Origin: Planctomycetota bacterium
Lineage (GTDB): Bacteria; Planctomycetota; J058; JAJDCQ01
Direction: 5' to 3'
DNA: 64,000 bases
Assembly: GCA_029260755.1 (NCBI GenBank)
Contig: JAJDCQ010000167.1
Span: 1-64,000, forward strand
Part shown: positions 24,317-32,715 of the stretch, in pieces
Layout: each line of letters begins with the position of its first letter
How positions within the stretch are numbered: position 1 is the stretch's first letter
Notes under the pieces: generated by a model
Told to the model about the DNA's origin: nothing
The model's input: the letters and a program-made list of their open reading frames with translations, nothing else
Databases searched by the model: none
Program-made: the position numbers and the translations under genes

Positions 24317-24346
24317 GTCGCATTGAATGGAGACGAGCCCCCCACC

Positions 24347-25876
24347 ATGAGATCGTTCCCCGTCCGCCTCGGCCGAGGCGGCCTCGCTACCGGCGTCGTC
24401 ATTGCCGGCGCTCTCCTCGCCGTCGCCGCCTCGCCGGTCTCATCCGCCGCCGACGGCGACGACGAGGCGTCCCCCGAGAAGAGCTGGGTCGGCTTGAAGT
24501 TCCGGCCGCTCCGGACCGCCGAGAAGGCACGGCTCGAGGAGGCCGGCCACGCCGGCGGCATCGCCGTCAGCGCGCTCGCCTCCACCGCGCCGGCCGAGGC
24601 GTCCGGCCTGAGGGTCGGCGACCTGATCGCGTCCATCGGCGAGACCCCGACGCCCACGGCGAAGGAGTTCGCGGCGGCTCTGGGCGCCCTGCCGGCCGGA
24701 GAGAAGGTCGTCTTCCGCGTCGTCCGCGGCGACGACGCGATGGAGATCGAGGTGACGCCCGCCGCCGGCGGCGCCCTCCCCGACCTCCTCACGGCCCTCC
24801 AGCTCCGCGCGAGCGACTTCATCGTCGCCGCGCAGCTCGAGGGCGGCGGCTGGCGAGACCCTCAGGTCCGCGACACGGCGCCTGGCGCGCCGATCACCGC
24901 GCTCGTCGTGTGCGCGCTCGCCCGCGCCCCGGCCGAGGTGCGGGACCGCGAGGACGTCCGGGCATCGATCGCGCGCGGGCTCGGCTACCTGGAAGGGCTC
25001 ACCGGCGCGGACGGCGGGATCCGTCAGCCGGACAAGACGATCTCGTACAAGAACTACGCGACGGCGCTCACCCTGATCGCCCTGTGCGCCCTCGACGACG
25101 AGAAGCACGCGACGTGGAGGGGCAAGCTCCGCGATCACCTCGTCGAGGCGCAGCTCGACGAGGGCGAGGGCTTCAGCCGGATCGACTGGGAGTACGGCGC
25201 CTGGAACTACTACGACCACGACGAGCCGGGCCGGGTCCGGGCGGACATGTCGGTCCTGTCGTGGGTCGTCGACGCCCTCGACGCCGCCGGCCTCCCCGAC
25301 GACGGCGAGACGGCCAAGAAGGCGCGCCGGTTCCTCTTCAAGTGCCAGGGCGTTCGACCGACGGCCGACGAGGCGACGCAGAGGCGCCTCGACGGCGGGT
25401 TCGCCTTCAGCCCGCGCGAGAGCAAGGTCACCCCCATCCCGCTCGACAACGACGACGTCGTCTATCCGTCCTACGGAAGCGCGACGGCGGACGGCCTCCG
25501 GACACTCCTCACCCTCGGCGTGGCCCGCGATCACGACCGGACCCGCGCCGCGGTCGACTGGTTCCGGAAGAACTTCTCGGTCGCCACCAACCCCGGCTTC
25601 GCGTCGGACGCGGTCGTGCCCTACTCCCGCGCGATCCGCTTCTACTACCTCCACGGCCTCGCCCGCGCCCTCGGTGCGTTCGGCGAGCGCCCCCTCGCGA
25701 CCGACGGCCGCCCGCGCCGCTGGGCGCGCGAGATCCTCGGTCAGCTCGTCTTCGCCCAGCGGGCGGACGGCTCGTTCGCGAACGACGAGCCGACGATGGG
25801 CGAGGACGACCCGGTCCTGGCGACGGCCCTCGCGCTCCTCGCCGCCGAGGCGAGCCGGCAGGCCCTCACCGAGTGA
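24347..25876 (+). CDS. Secreted PDZ protein with prenyltransferase/squalene-cyclase-type repeats
   Basis: A 509-residue exported protein. A signal peptide covers about 1-34. A PDZ domain covers about 47-137 (GIAVSALASTAPAEASGLRVGD). An alpha/alpha-toroid of the prenyltransferase/squalene-oxidase repeat type covers about 145-505, with QLEGGGWRDP, YPSYGSATADGLRTLL and QRADGSFANDEP. No cyclase DxDD or zinc-site signature was seen, so it is probably a binding scaffold rather than a terpene enzyme. The architecture is common in planctomycete genomes. It lies between the two secreted paralogues. Confidence 0.85.
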   Translation: MRSFPVRLGRGGLATGVVIAGALLAVAASPVSSAADGDDEASPEKSWVGLKFRPLRTAEKARLEEAGHAGGIAVSALASTAPAEASGLRVGDLIASIGETPTPTAKEFAAALGALPAGEKVVFRVVRGDDAMEIEVTPAAGGALPDLLTALQLRASDFIVAAQLEGGGWRDPQVRDTAPGAPITALVVCALARAPAEVRDREDVRASIARGLGYLEGLTGADGGIRQPDKTISYKNYATALTLIALCALDDEKHATWRGKLRDHLVEAQLDEGEGFSRIDWEYGAWNYYDHDEPGRVRADMSVLSWVVDALDAAGLPDDGETAKKARRFLFKCQGVRPTADEATQRRLDGGFAFSPRESKVTPIPLDNDDVVYPSYGSATADGLRTLLTLGVARDHDRTRAAVDWFRKNFSVATNPGFASDAVVPYSRAIRFYYLHGLARALGAFGERPLATDGRPRRWAREILGQLVFAQRADGSFANDEPTMGEDDPVLATALALLAAEASRQALTE

Positions 25877-25964
25877 CCGGCCCGCTGGAGACCCGCCGGG
25901 CGGATGTGCCAGACTGACTGATGGACGAGCGCGCCCCGACCGCGGGCCGCCGAGAGGAGAGACG

Positions 25965-27521
25965 ATGCGGACGCTCCGCGCGATCCTGACCGTGGCGGCG
26001 GCGCTCACCCTCGGGGCGAGCGCCGCGCGGGCCGACGAGGGCTTCACCGTCCACCGGGCGGGCCTCAACGAGGCCGGCGATCGGATCGAGGTCGAGGGCG
26101 AGGTCGACGTGCCCTCGGGCATCGTGATCCAGCTCGCGGTGAAGTTCGCGGGTCAGGTCGGCCCCGTCGCGAAGACCGAGGTCATCGGCAAGAAGTTCTC
26201 CCTCGCGATCCCGATCGAGGGCGAGATCGTCCCCGGCACCTACACCCTCCAGCTCGCCCTCGCCGCCGCCCAGCCGCGCCGCCTCGTGAAGCGTCTCGAC
26301 CCGGCTCTCCGCAAGGCGCTGACCGAACCGCATCCGCGGGAGATCGAGCTCGGCGACGCCGAGCTCGGCGAGGAGATCATCAAGGCATCGAAGAGCAAGC
26401 TCGCCGATGTCATGAAAGGCACCCGCGAGGCGTTCGAGGGGCTCGTCCGGTTCGAGGCCGCCCCGGTCGACGTCGTGAAGAAGGAGTGGCCGCGGGCGCA
26501 GTCGCTCCTCTGGAACGACCAGCTTCGGAACCTCCGGGCGGACTGGGACCGCTACAAGGGCACCCTGTTCATGGCGCCCTTCCCCGAGGCGATCGCCTAC
26601 TACGACGCGCTCACCGTCGTCCTCGACAAGTGGTACCAGGTCTTCTCGACGGCGATCGCGAAGCGCGCGGGGCTGGCGCCGCCCGGCGGCGGCGCCGCGG
26701 GACGCGCCGCGAACCCCGGCGTCCTCTTCACCCAGGTCCGCCAGCAGGCCGCCGCGGTCTACAAGGCGTTCGGCGCCGAGGTCGAGGCGTGGGGCGGCGA
26801 CCTCGTCGTCGCCTCGGGAGGCGGCGACGCGACACCGCCCGCCGGCGGAGGCGGAGGGGCGGCCCCGTCCGGCCCCGCCGATCCGAGCGGGCCGGCGGAG
26901 CCGAAGGTCGGACGGATCACGCCGGACGGACGGAACTACGTCTCCTACGTGGCGAAGCTCCGGGTCGCCCTGCCGAGCGCGCGATGGGGCTTCGACTTCG
27001 AGAAGCGGCCCCACCCGACCACGCAGTTCCGGATGGTCCCCAAGGATGGCGCCAAGGCGGTGATCGTGGTCGAGATCGCCGAGGTCCGTGGCGCGACGTC
27101 GGTAGACGAGCTCGTCGCGCACGCCCGGGCGAGCGCCGCCGAGCGCTTCTCGAACCTGAAGGAGATCGCCTCATCCGAGGTCGCCCCGACCGACCCCTCG
27201 ATGCCGGACAAGACCCGGCCGGGGATCGACCTCACGTTCACGACCCAGGCCAAGGATGACGCCCCCACGTTCTGGATCCGCACCCGCCATCTCTTCGGCC
27301 GCGGCCACGACCGGATCTACCGCGTGATCTGCATCGCCCCGGCGGGAACCGAGGGACCGTTCGAGGCGGAGTTCGCCGACGCCGTGAAGAGCCTCACCAT
27401 CCTCGACCACCCGCGCTTCCAGCGGGCCGAGGCGGCCGAGCGGGCCGCGAAGGGCGAGCGGCGAGGTGGCCCGGCGGAGCCGCGAGGGAAAGAGAAGCCC
27501 GACGGCTCCGACGGCGACTAG
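25965..27521 (+). CDS. Secreted protein of unknown function, paralogue of 22175-23800
   Basis: A 518-residue protein with a signal peptide (about 1-24) and a GAGGAGAG ribosome site just before ATG 25965. The domain order copies the 22175-23800 protein: a beta domain (KFAGQVG...TEVIGKKFSLAI), a helical middle (WDRYKGTLFMAPFPEAIAYYDAL), and a C-terminal domain (YVSYVAKLRVALPSARWGFD, RPHPTTQFRM). A Gly/Pro-rich spacer (about 288-312) is unique to this copy. The C-terminal tail is charged and basic. The duplication is old, as identity is partial. Function is unknown. It is convergent with the HEAT-repeat gene 39 bases away. Confidence 0.85.
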   Translation: MRTLRAILTVAAALTLGASAARADEGFTVHRAGLNEAGDRIEVEGEVDVPSGIVIQLAVKFAGQVGPVAKTEVIGKKFSLAIPIEGEIVPGTYTLQLALAAAQPRRLVKRLDPALRKALTEPHPREIELGDAELGEEIIKASKSKLADVMKGTREAFEGLVRFEAAPVDVVKKEWPRAQSLLWNDQLRNLRADWDRYKGTLFMAPFPEAIAYYDALTVVLDKWYQVFSTAIAKRAGLAPPGGGAAGRAANPGVLFTQVRQQAAAVYKAFGAEVEAWGGDLVVASGGGDATPPAGGGGGAAPSGPADPSGPAEPKVGRITPDGRNYVSYVAKLRVALPSARWGFDFEKRPHPTTQFRMVPKDGAKAVIVVEIAEVRGATSVDELVAHARASAAERFSNLKEIASSEVAPTDPSMPDKTRPGIDLTFTTQAKDDAPTFWIRTRHLFGRGHDRIYRVICIAPAGTEGPFEAEFADAVKSLTILDHPRFQRAEAAERAAKGERRGGPAEPRGKEKPDGSDGD

Positions 27522-27560
27522 CCTGGCCCGGATCATTCACGAGCATCATGGGGAGGTCGC

Positions 27561-28901
27561 CTACCGCGCGCGGGTGACCGTCCCGCCGTTCCGCTCCGCG
27601 ATGCTCTCGAGGAAGCTGACCGCCCCGTCGGCGAGCGCCACGCCGTGGATCCGCACCCGCCGGAAGCGATTGGCGAAGTCGATCCGCTTCGCGAAGGCGG
27701 CCGCCGTCGCCGCATCGGTCGGCGGGCCGTCGGCGACGACGATGATCGTGTCGGCTTCCGCGATCCCGAGGGCCCGCTCGATCGCGAGGGTCAGCCGCCG
27801 CGCCTCGCCGGCGGGGGCGAGCCGACCGAGGGCCTCGTCGACCTCGGTGACGGCCGACGGCTTGGCGGAGGCGAGCTCCGCGCTCGAGACCCACACCGGC
27901 TCTGCCCGGCCGCGCCCGCCGGCGAGGGCGTCCGACGCGGCGACCACGGCGAACCGCGCCCGACGATCGAGCTCGCCGAGCGACCGGCGGAGCTCGGCGC
28001 GGAGCCGTTCGGCCCGCGCGATCGGCTCGTGGCGATCGGCCTCGTCGGGAACGACGCCGACCGGCAGGAGGTCGGCGGTCGCCATCGAGGCGGGCAGGCT
28101 CGTCGCCACGACGAGCCGGTCCGACGCCATCCGCTCCCCGAAGAAGGCCGGCCCGAGCGGCCCCGGCGCCGCCTTGGGTCGGGCGCCGAGCGGCCCGAAG
28201 ACGAAGCCGGCGCCCTGCTCGTCCCAGAACCCGCGCCAGCCGGCGGCGTCGGTGAAGCCGCGCGCCGTCAACCGGTGGAGCTCGCGCCGCAGCTCGAAGT
28301 GACCGAGCCGACCCCCGCCCTCCGCCTCGGCCTCGACCCGCTCGAGCGCGCCGATGAGCGCCTCGACGACGTCCGGGTCCTGCCGGCGGGCGAGCCCATC
28401 GAGCGCGATCCGGCGCACCGCGCCCACGCGGTCGGCGAGCCCGTGGACGAGCCCCTCGCGGGCGAGGGCGTCGCCGCGTCGGGCGAGGGCGCGGCAGACG
28501 ACCGCCTTGGCCCGCCAGTCGCCGCGGCTGCCGCTTCGCCGGATCAGGTCGACCATCTTGCGGCGGGCGCGGTCGTCCCGGATCGTCGCCAGGCCGGTCC
28601 GGGCCGCCTCGTGGATCACCAGATCGCCGGCCCGGACGCCGACCTCGATGAGCAGCTCGGCCGCCCGCCACGAGTCGTCCTGGACGATCTCCTCGAGCGC
28701 CCGGATCGCCGCCACCGCCTCGTCGGCGGCGAGGGCCGCCTCGAGCTGTCGCTTCGCGCGGCCGAACTCCTTCGTGGAGAGGTTTCCATCGGCCCGGGCC
28801 GGCTCGAGCCGCGTCGCGGAGGCCGAAAGGCCCACGGCGGCGGCGGCGACGAGGACCGCGAGCGCGGCCGAGGAGACGGATCTCGGGGTGGGCGGAGTCA
28901 C
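27561..28901 (-). CDS. Secreted HEAT-repeat protein with a possible VWA-like domain
   Basis: A 446-residue protein. It starts at GTG 28901, followed by a signal-peptide-like helix (SSAALAVLVAAAAVGLSAS). HEAT-like helical repeats span about 45-205. A von Willebrand A-like segment spans about 245-440, where a hydrophobic strand with RFAVVAAS and IIVVADGPPTDAATAAAFAK resembles the VWA fold, though no complete MIDAS (DxSxS) was found. The combination suggests a periplasmic protein-binding scaffold. Frames opening further upstream lack a signal peptide. It is divergent from the pseudo-FGE kinase. Confidence 0.75.
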   Translation of the reverse strand: MTPPTPRSVSSAALAVLVAAAAVGLSASATRLEPARADGNLSTKEFGRAKRQLEAALAADEAVAAIRALEEIVQDDSWRAAELLIEVGVRAGDLVIHEAARTGLATIRDDRARRKMVDLIRRSGSRGDWRAKAVVCRALARRGDALAREGLVHGLADRVGAVRRIALDGLARRQDPDVVEALIGALERVEAEAEGGGRLGHFELRRELHRLTARGFTDAAGWRGFWDEQGAGFVFGPLGARPKAAPGPLGPAFFGERMASDRLVVATSLPASMATADLLPVGVVPDEADRHEPIARAERLRAELRRSLGELDRRARFAVVAASDALAGGRGRAEPVWVSSAELASAKPSAVTEVDEALGRLAPAGEARRLTLAIERALGIAEADTIIVVADGPPTDAATAAAFAKRIDFANRFRRVRIHGVALADGAVSFLESIAERNGGTVTRAR

Positions 28902-28970
28902 CGGGTCATCGTGGCGGCCACGCCCCAGCGCATCAACGCACCCGCCCGCCGCGCCGGCGTCCCGACGCGT

Positions 28971-28999
28971 TTGCGCACCGGCTGGTCGCCTGCCATCCT
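28971..28999 (+). promoter_or_regulatory. Probable promoter of the Ig-like/pseudo-FGE kinase
   Basis: TTGCGC (28971-28976), 17 bases, CATCCT (28994-28999). The -10 box ends 18 bases before the ATG at 29018. Confidence 0.45.
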
Positions 29000-29017
29000 C
29001 ATCGCCGACGACCATCG

Positions 29018-32000
29018 ATGATGACACCGAACGACCCATTCCCGGGCGCCGGCGGCGGCGCCGCCGGCGGCGACATCACCGCCGGCGCCCCGCCCGAGCT
29101 GGCGAGCGAGATCCGCGCGGCGGCGGCCCAGACCGACCGGCTCTTCGCATCCCGGTACGTCGTCCTCGGCGAGGTCGGGCGCGGCGCGATGGGCGTCGTC
29201 CTCCGGGCGTGGGACCCCAAGCTCTCCCGCCTCGTCGCCATCAAGGTCGTGACGCCCGGGCCCGAGACGGCGGCGACCGAGCTCGCCCGGTTCCAGCGCG
29301 AGGCGAAGGCGTGCGCCCGCCTCCATCACCCGGCGATCGTGAACGTCTTCGACGTCGGGGAGGAGGCCGGACGCCCGTTCATCGTCATGGCGTTCGTCGA
29401 GGGCGAGACCCTCCTGCCGAAGCTCCAGCGCCGGCGCCCCCTCGACGAGCTCGTCCGGCACGCCCACGCGATCGCCGGGGCGCTCCACTTCGCCCACGCC
29501 CGCGGCATCGTCCACCGCGACGTGAAGCCCTCGAACATCCTCGTCGCTCACGACGGCCGCGCGTTCCTGACCGACTTCGGCCTCTCGCGCGACGACGAGG
29601 CGAAGGGGAGCGGCCTGACCAGCCGCGGCGAGACGCTGGGGACGCCGATGTACATGGCCCCCGAGCAGGCGCAGGGGGTTCATCAGGCGGTCGGCCCGGC
29701 CTCGGACGTCTACTCGCTCGGCGCGATCCTCTACTTCGCCGCCACCGGACGCCCGCCGTTCGACGCGGCGTCGGCCGTCGAGATCATGGTGAAGGTGGTC
29801 TCCGAGGCTCCGGTGGACCCGCGGACGATCGACCCCGAGGTGCCGCCCGAGCTCAAGGCAATCATCCTCCGCTGCCTGGCGAAGAACCCCGCCCACCGCC
29901 CCGCCTCGGCCGAGGCGCTCGCCGAGGAGCTCGAGGCGTATCTCGTCGATCGCGGCGCGCTCCTCGTGGGCTCGTCGTCGGGCACCCGCCGCGATCCGCG
30001 AGCCTCGAGCGGCTCACGCCGCGCGCGGGCGCCGGTGCCGACCGTCTCGGGCGGCTCGGGGCGCCTCCGCTCGGGCTCGGGGCGGCTGCGACCCAAGCGC
30101 CGGAGCCAGCGGCGCGTCGTCGCGACGGGCGGCCCAACGGCGCCGGGCACGGCGCGATCGGGCACGGCCCGATCGGGATCGACCCGGCCGGGGTCGGGCC
30201 GGCCGGCGGCCGCGGCTGCCGCCGCGACGGCCCCGGCCTCCGCCGCGAACGAGCCGGGGGCGGCGAGCGCCGACGGTCCCGACGCCGGCGAGCCGGAGGC
30301 CGCTCGCTACCCGCTCGCGCCGTTCATCGCCGCCGGCGTGATCATCCCGGTCCTCTTCATCGGGATCGCGGCGCTCCTCTTCCGCGGCGGCGACGGAGAG
30401 GAGACGGCCGTCGGGTCGATCGCCGCGACGGACGCCGGCGCCGCGCCGTCGACACCCGCCGCGCCCGACGAGATCCGTCTCCACCGGCCCGAGGACGGCG
30501 AGGTCCTCGCTCCCGAGGAGGTCTGGATCGAGGGCGAGGTCATCGGAGGTGACCTCGAGGAGGTCTACGTCCTCGATCGGCGCTTCCCGGTCACCGTCGG
30601 TCGCTTCGCCGGAAAGCTCGAGGGGCTCGGCGAGGGCGAGCACCGCCTCGACGTCGTCCTCGCCCCGAACGGTCAGCACTGGGCGCGCGCGGTCATCTCG
30701 GTCGATGCCACCGCGCCGGGTCTCCAGATCGACGCCCCGCGCGACGGCGACGCCCTGTCGACCTCGAAGATGACCGTCCGGGGCCGGATCAACGACCAGA
30801 ACCCCGACATCGCCTGGGTCGACGAGGGCGGCGACGTCAGCCCCGCATCGTCGGACGGATCGTTCGCGATCGAGGTGGACCCGCGCGTCCTGCCGGTCGA
30901 CGAGGACGGGGCCGCCCGCCTCGTCATCCGCGCCCGGGACAAGGTCGGGCTCGAGACCTCGGTCGAGCTCCGCCTGCTCGCCGACGCCGACCCGCCCGTG
31001 CTCTCGATCGAGCAGCCGACCGACCTCGTCGCGACGGGCGACGACGAGGTGATCATCCGCGGCCGGGTCGAGGACGAGAACCTCGGCCACGTCCTCATCG
31101 GAGCGGCGAAGGTCGACGTCGGGGGCGCGGGGCGCTTCCGCCACCGCTGGGCCGTCGGCGAGCTCCCCGAGGGCGAGCACGCCGTCGACGTGACGGCCGT
31201 CGACGCCTACGGGCTCAAGTCGCTCCCCGAGACGGTGCGCGTCCTCGTCGACCGCACCCCGCCGGCGGTGACGATCACGGCGCCGGCCGCCGGCGCCGAG
31301 ACCGATCAGGAGACGATCACCGTCGCGGGTCGGGTCGCCGACGCCGACCGGATCGCCCGCCTCGAGGTCGCCGGCCGCGGCGTCCCGATCGGCGCCGACG
31401 GGAGCTTCACGACCGACGCCCGGCTCGCCCCGGGACGCAACGGCATCCGCGTCCGGGCGATCGACCGGGCCGGGAACGAGGGCGTCGCCGTCCGCGAGGT
31501 CGTCCGCGACTCGGCCGCCCCCGCGATCACCTTCGACCCGGAGCCGCCGGCGTTCGTCGGCGAGCGGACCCTCATCCTGCGGGGCGCCGTCGACGAGGAC
31601 GCCTGCACGGTGACCGTCGACGGAGAGACGGTCCCCGTCGATGGTCGCGCGTTCGAGGCGAAGGTCCGCCTGAAGCGGGGCGACAACGAGATCGTCGTCG
31701 TGGCGGTCGACGCGCTAGGCCACGAGGGGCGCGAGGTGCTGATCATCACGCGGGGACGGAAGAAGCCGGTGATCCCATCGGGGACGTGGTGGCGTCCGAC
31801 CAGGGAGCAGCTCGCCCTCTCGGCCGAGACCGGCCTCCCCGTCTGGATCGAGAACGACGCCGGGATCCGCTTCGTCCTGGTCCCGCCGGGCGAGTTCACG
31901 ATGGGCAGCCCGACCGACGAGCCCGGCCGCGGCGCCGACGAGCGCGAGCACGCCGTCCGGATCACCCGCGGCTTCTACCTCGGGGCGACCGAGGTGACGA

Positions 32001-32572
32001 ACGAGCAGTTCGACCGGTTCCGCCCGGGCGGCCGACCCCGCGGCCGCAACACCCGCGGCAAGCGGATCGACGCCCCGAAGCAGCCGGCCGCCGGCGTCGA
32101 CCTGCCCGACGCGATCGCGTTCTGCGGCTGGCTCACCGAGGCCGGCGCGAGCGAGAAGCTCGTCTACCGGCTGCCGTCGGAGGCGGAGTGGGAGTGGGCG
32201 GCGAAGGCCGGCCGGTGCGATGAGCTCCTCGCGGCGGACCCCGACCGGTTCGCCAACCGCCGGGGAGGCGGCGACGGCCACGACGTCTCGGCGCCGGCCG
32301 GCAGCTTCGCGCCCAACGCCCTCGGCGCCTGGGACGTCCTCGGCAACGTCTGGGAGTGGACCGCCGACCGCTACGCCCGCGACTATCCGACCGGCCCGTC
32401 GGTCGACCCGAAGGGGCCGAGCGCGGGCAATGACCACGTCCTCCGCGGCGGATCCTGGCAGGGCGGATCGGACGACAGCCGGGCCGCGAAGCGCTTCGCC
32501 GACGAGCCCGACGACGGCGACGACGACGAGGGCTTCCGGGTCCTCCTCGAGCTGCCCCGACGCTGGCGCTGA
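29018..32572 (+). CDS. Transmembrane Ser/Thr kinase with Ig-like repeats and a C-terminal pseudo-FGE domain
   Basis: An 1184-residue protein. The kinase domain has GRGAMGVV, K76, E95, HRD 166-168 (VHRDVKPSN) and DFG 186-188, so it should be active. A Ser/Arg/Gly-rich juxtamembrane linker follows, then a transmembrane helix at about 432-455. Outside, four or so Ig-like/Big-type beta repeats cover about 480-900 (each opening PPAVTI.AP and containing VRG/VAGR). The protein ends in an FGE-sulfatase/SUMF1 fold (about 940-1180: FTMGSPTDEPGRG, TEVTNEQFDRF, LPSEAEWEWAAKAG, GNVWEWT, LRGGSWQGG). The catalytic cysteine pair of true formylglycine enzymes is absent after RGGSW, so this part probably binds a ligand. 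Confidence 0.93.
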   Translation: MMTPNDPFPGAGGGAAGGDITAGAPPELASEIRAAAAQTDRLFASRYVVLGEVGRGAMGVVLRAWDPKLSRLVAIKVVTPGPETAATELARFQREAKACARLHHPAIVNVFDVGEEAGRPFIVMAFVEGETLLPKLQRRRPLDELVRHAHAIAGALHFAHARGIVHRDVKPSNILVAHDGRAFLTDFGLSRDDEAKGSGLTSRGETLGTPMYMAPEQAQGVHQAVGPASDVYSLGAILYFAATGRPPFDAASAVEIMVKVVSEAPVDPRTIDPEVPPELKAIILRCLAKNPAHRPASAEALAEELEAYLVDRGALLVGSSSGTRRDPRASSGSRRARAPVPTVSGGSGRLRSGSGRLRPKRRSQRRVVATGGPTAPGTARSGTARSGSTRPGSGRPAAAAAAATAPASAANEPGAASADGPDAGEPEAARYPLAPFIAAGVIIPVLFIGIAALLFRGGDGEETAVGSIAATDAGAAPSTPAAPDEIRLHRPEDGEVLAPEEVWIEGEVIGGDLEEVYVLDRRFPVTVGRFAGKLEGLGEGEHRLDVVLAPNGQHWARAVISVDATAPGLQIDAPRDGDALSTSKMTVRGRINDQNPDIAWVDEGGDVSPASSDGSFAIEVDPRVLPVDEDGAARLVIRARDKVGLETSVELRLLADADPPVLSIEQPTDLVATGDDEVIIRGRVEDENLGHVLIGAAKVDVGGAGRFRHRWAVGELPEGEHAVDVTAVDAYGLKSLPETVRVLVDRTPPAVTITAPAAGAETDQETITVAGRVADADRIARLEVAGRGVPIGADGSFTTDARLAPGRNGIRVRAIDRAGNEGVAVREVVRDSAAPAITFDPEPPAFVGERTLILRGAVDEDACTVTVDGETVPVDGRAFEAKVRLKRGDNEIVVVAVDALGHEGREVLIITRGRKKPVIPSGTWWRPTREQLALSAETGLPVWIENDAGIRFVLVPPGEFTMGSPTDEPGRGADEREHAVRITRGFYLGATEVTNEQFDRFRPGGRPRGRNTRGKRIDAPKQPAAGVDLPDAIAFCGWLTEAGASEKLVYRLPSEAEWEWAAKAGRCDELLAADPDRFANRRGGGDGHDVSAPAGSFAPNALGAWDVLGNVWEWTADRYARDYPTGPSVDPKGPSAGNDHVLRGGSWQGGSDDSRAAKRFADEPDDGDDDEGFRVLLELPRRWR

Positions 32573-32625
32573 GCGCGCGGACGGCCCCGGCGCCCGCGAG
32601 ACCTTAGACCTTGACTCTCATCGGG

Positions 32626-32654
32626 TTGCACGCGCCGCGCCCCCCTGCCATCTT
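32626..32654 (+). promoter_or_regulatory. Probable promoter of the DUF4388-kinase operon
   Basis: TTGCAC (32626-32631), 17 bases, CATCTT (32649-32654). It leaves a leader of about 55-60 bases before GTG 32716. The boxes match those before the kinase at 29018. Confidence 0.4.
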
Positions 32655-32715
32655 CAAGACGAGTCCGAGGTTGCGCATCTCGTTCGGGACGAGTTGCGCC
32701 GCCCGAGGGGAACGC

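Noticed and set aside
24347-25876. Squalene or terpene cyclase
   Set aside because: The toroid repeats are present, but no DxDD or other cyclase signature was seen, and the protein is exported with a PDZ domain.
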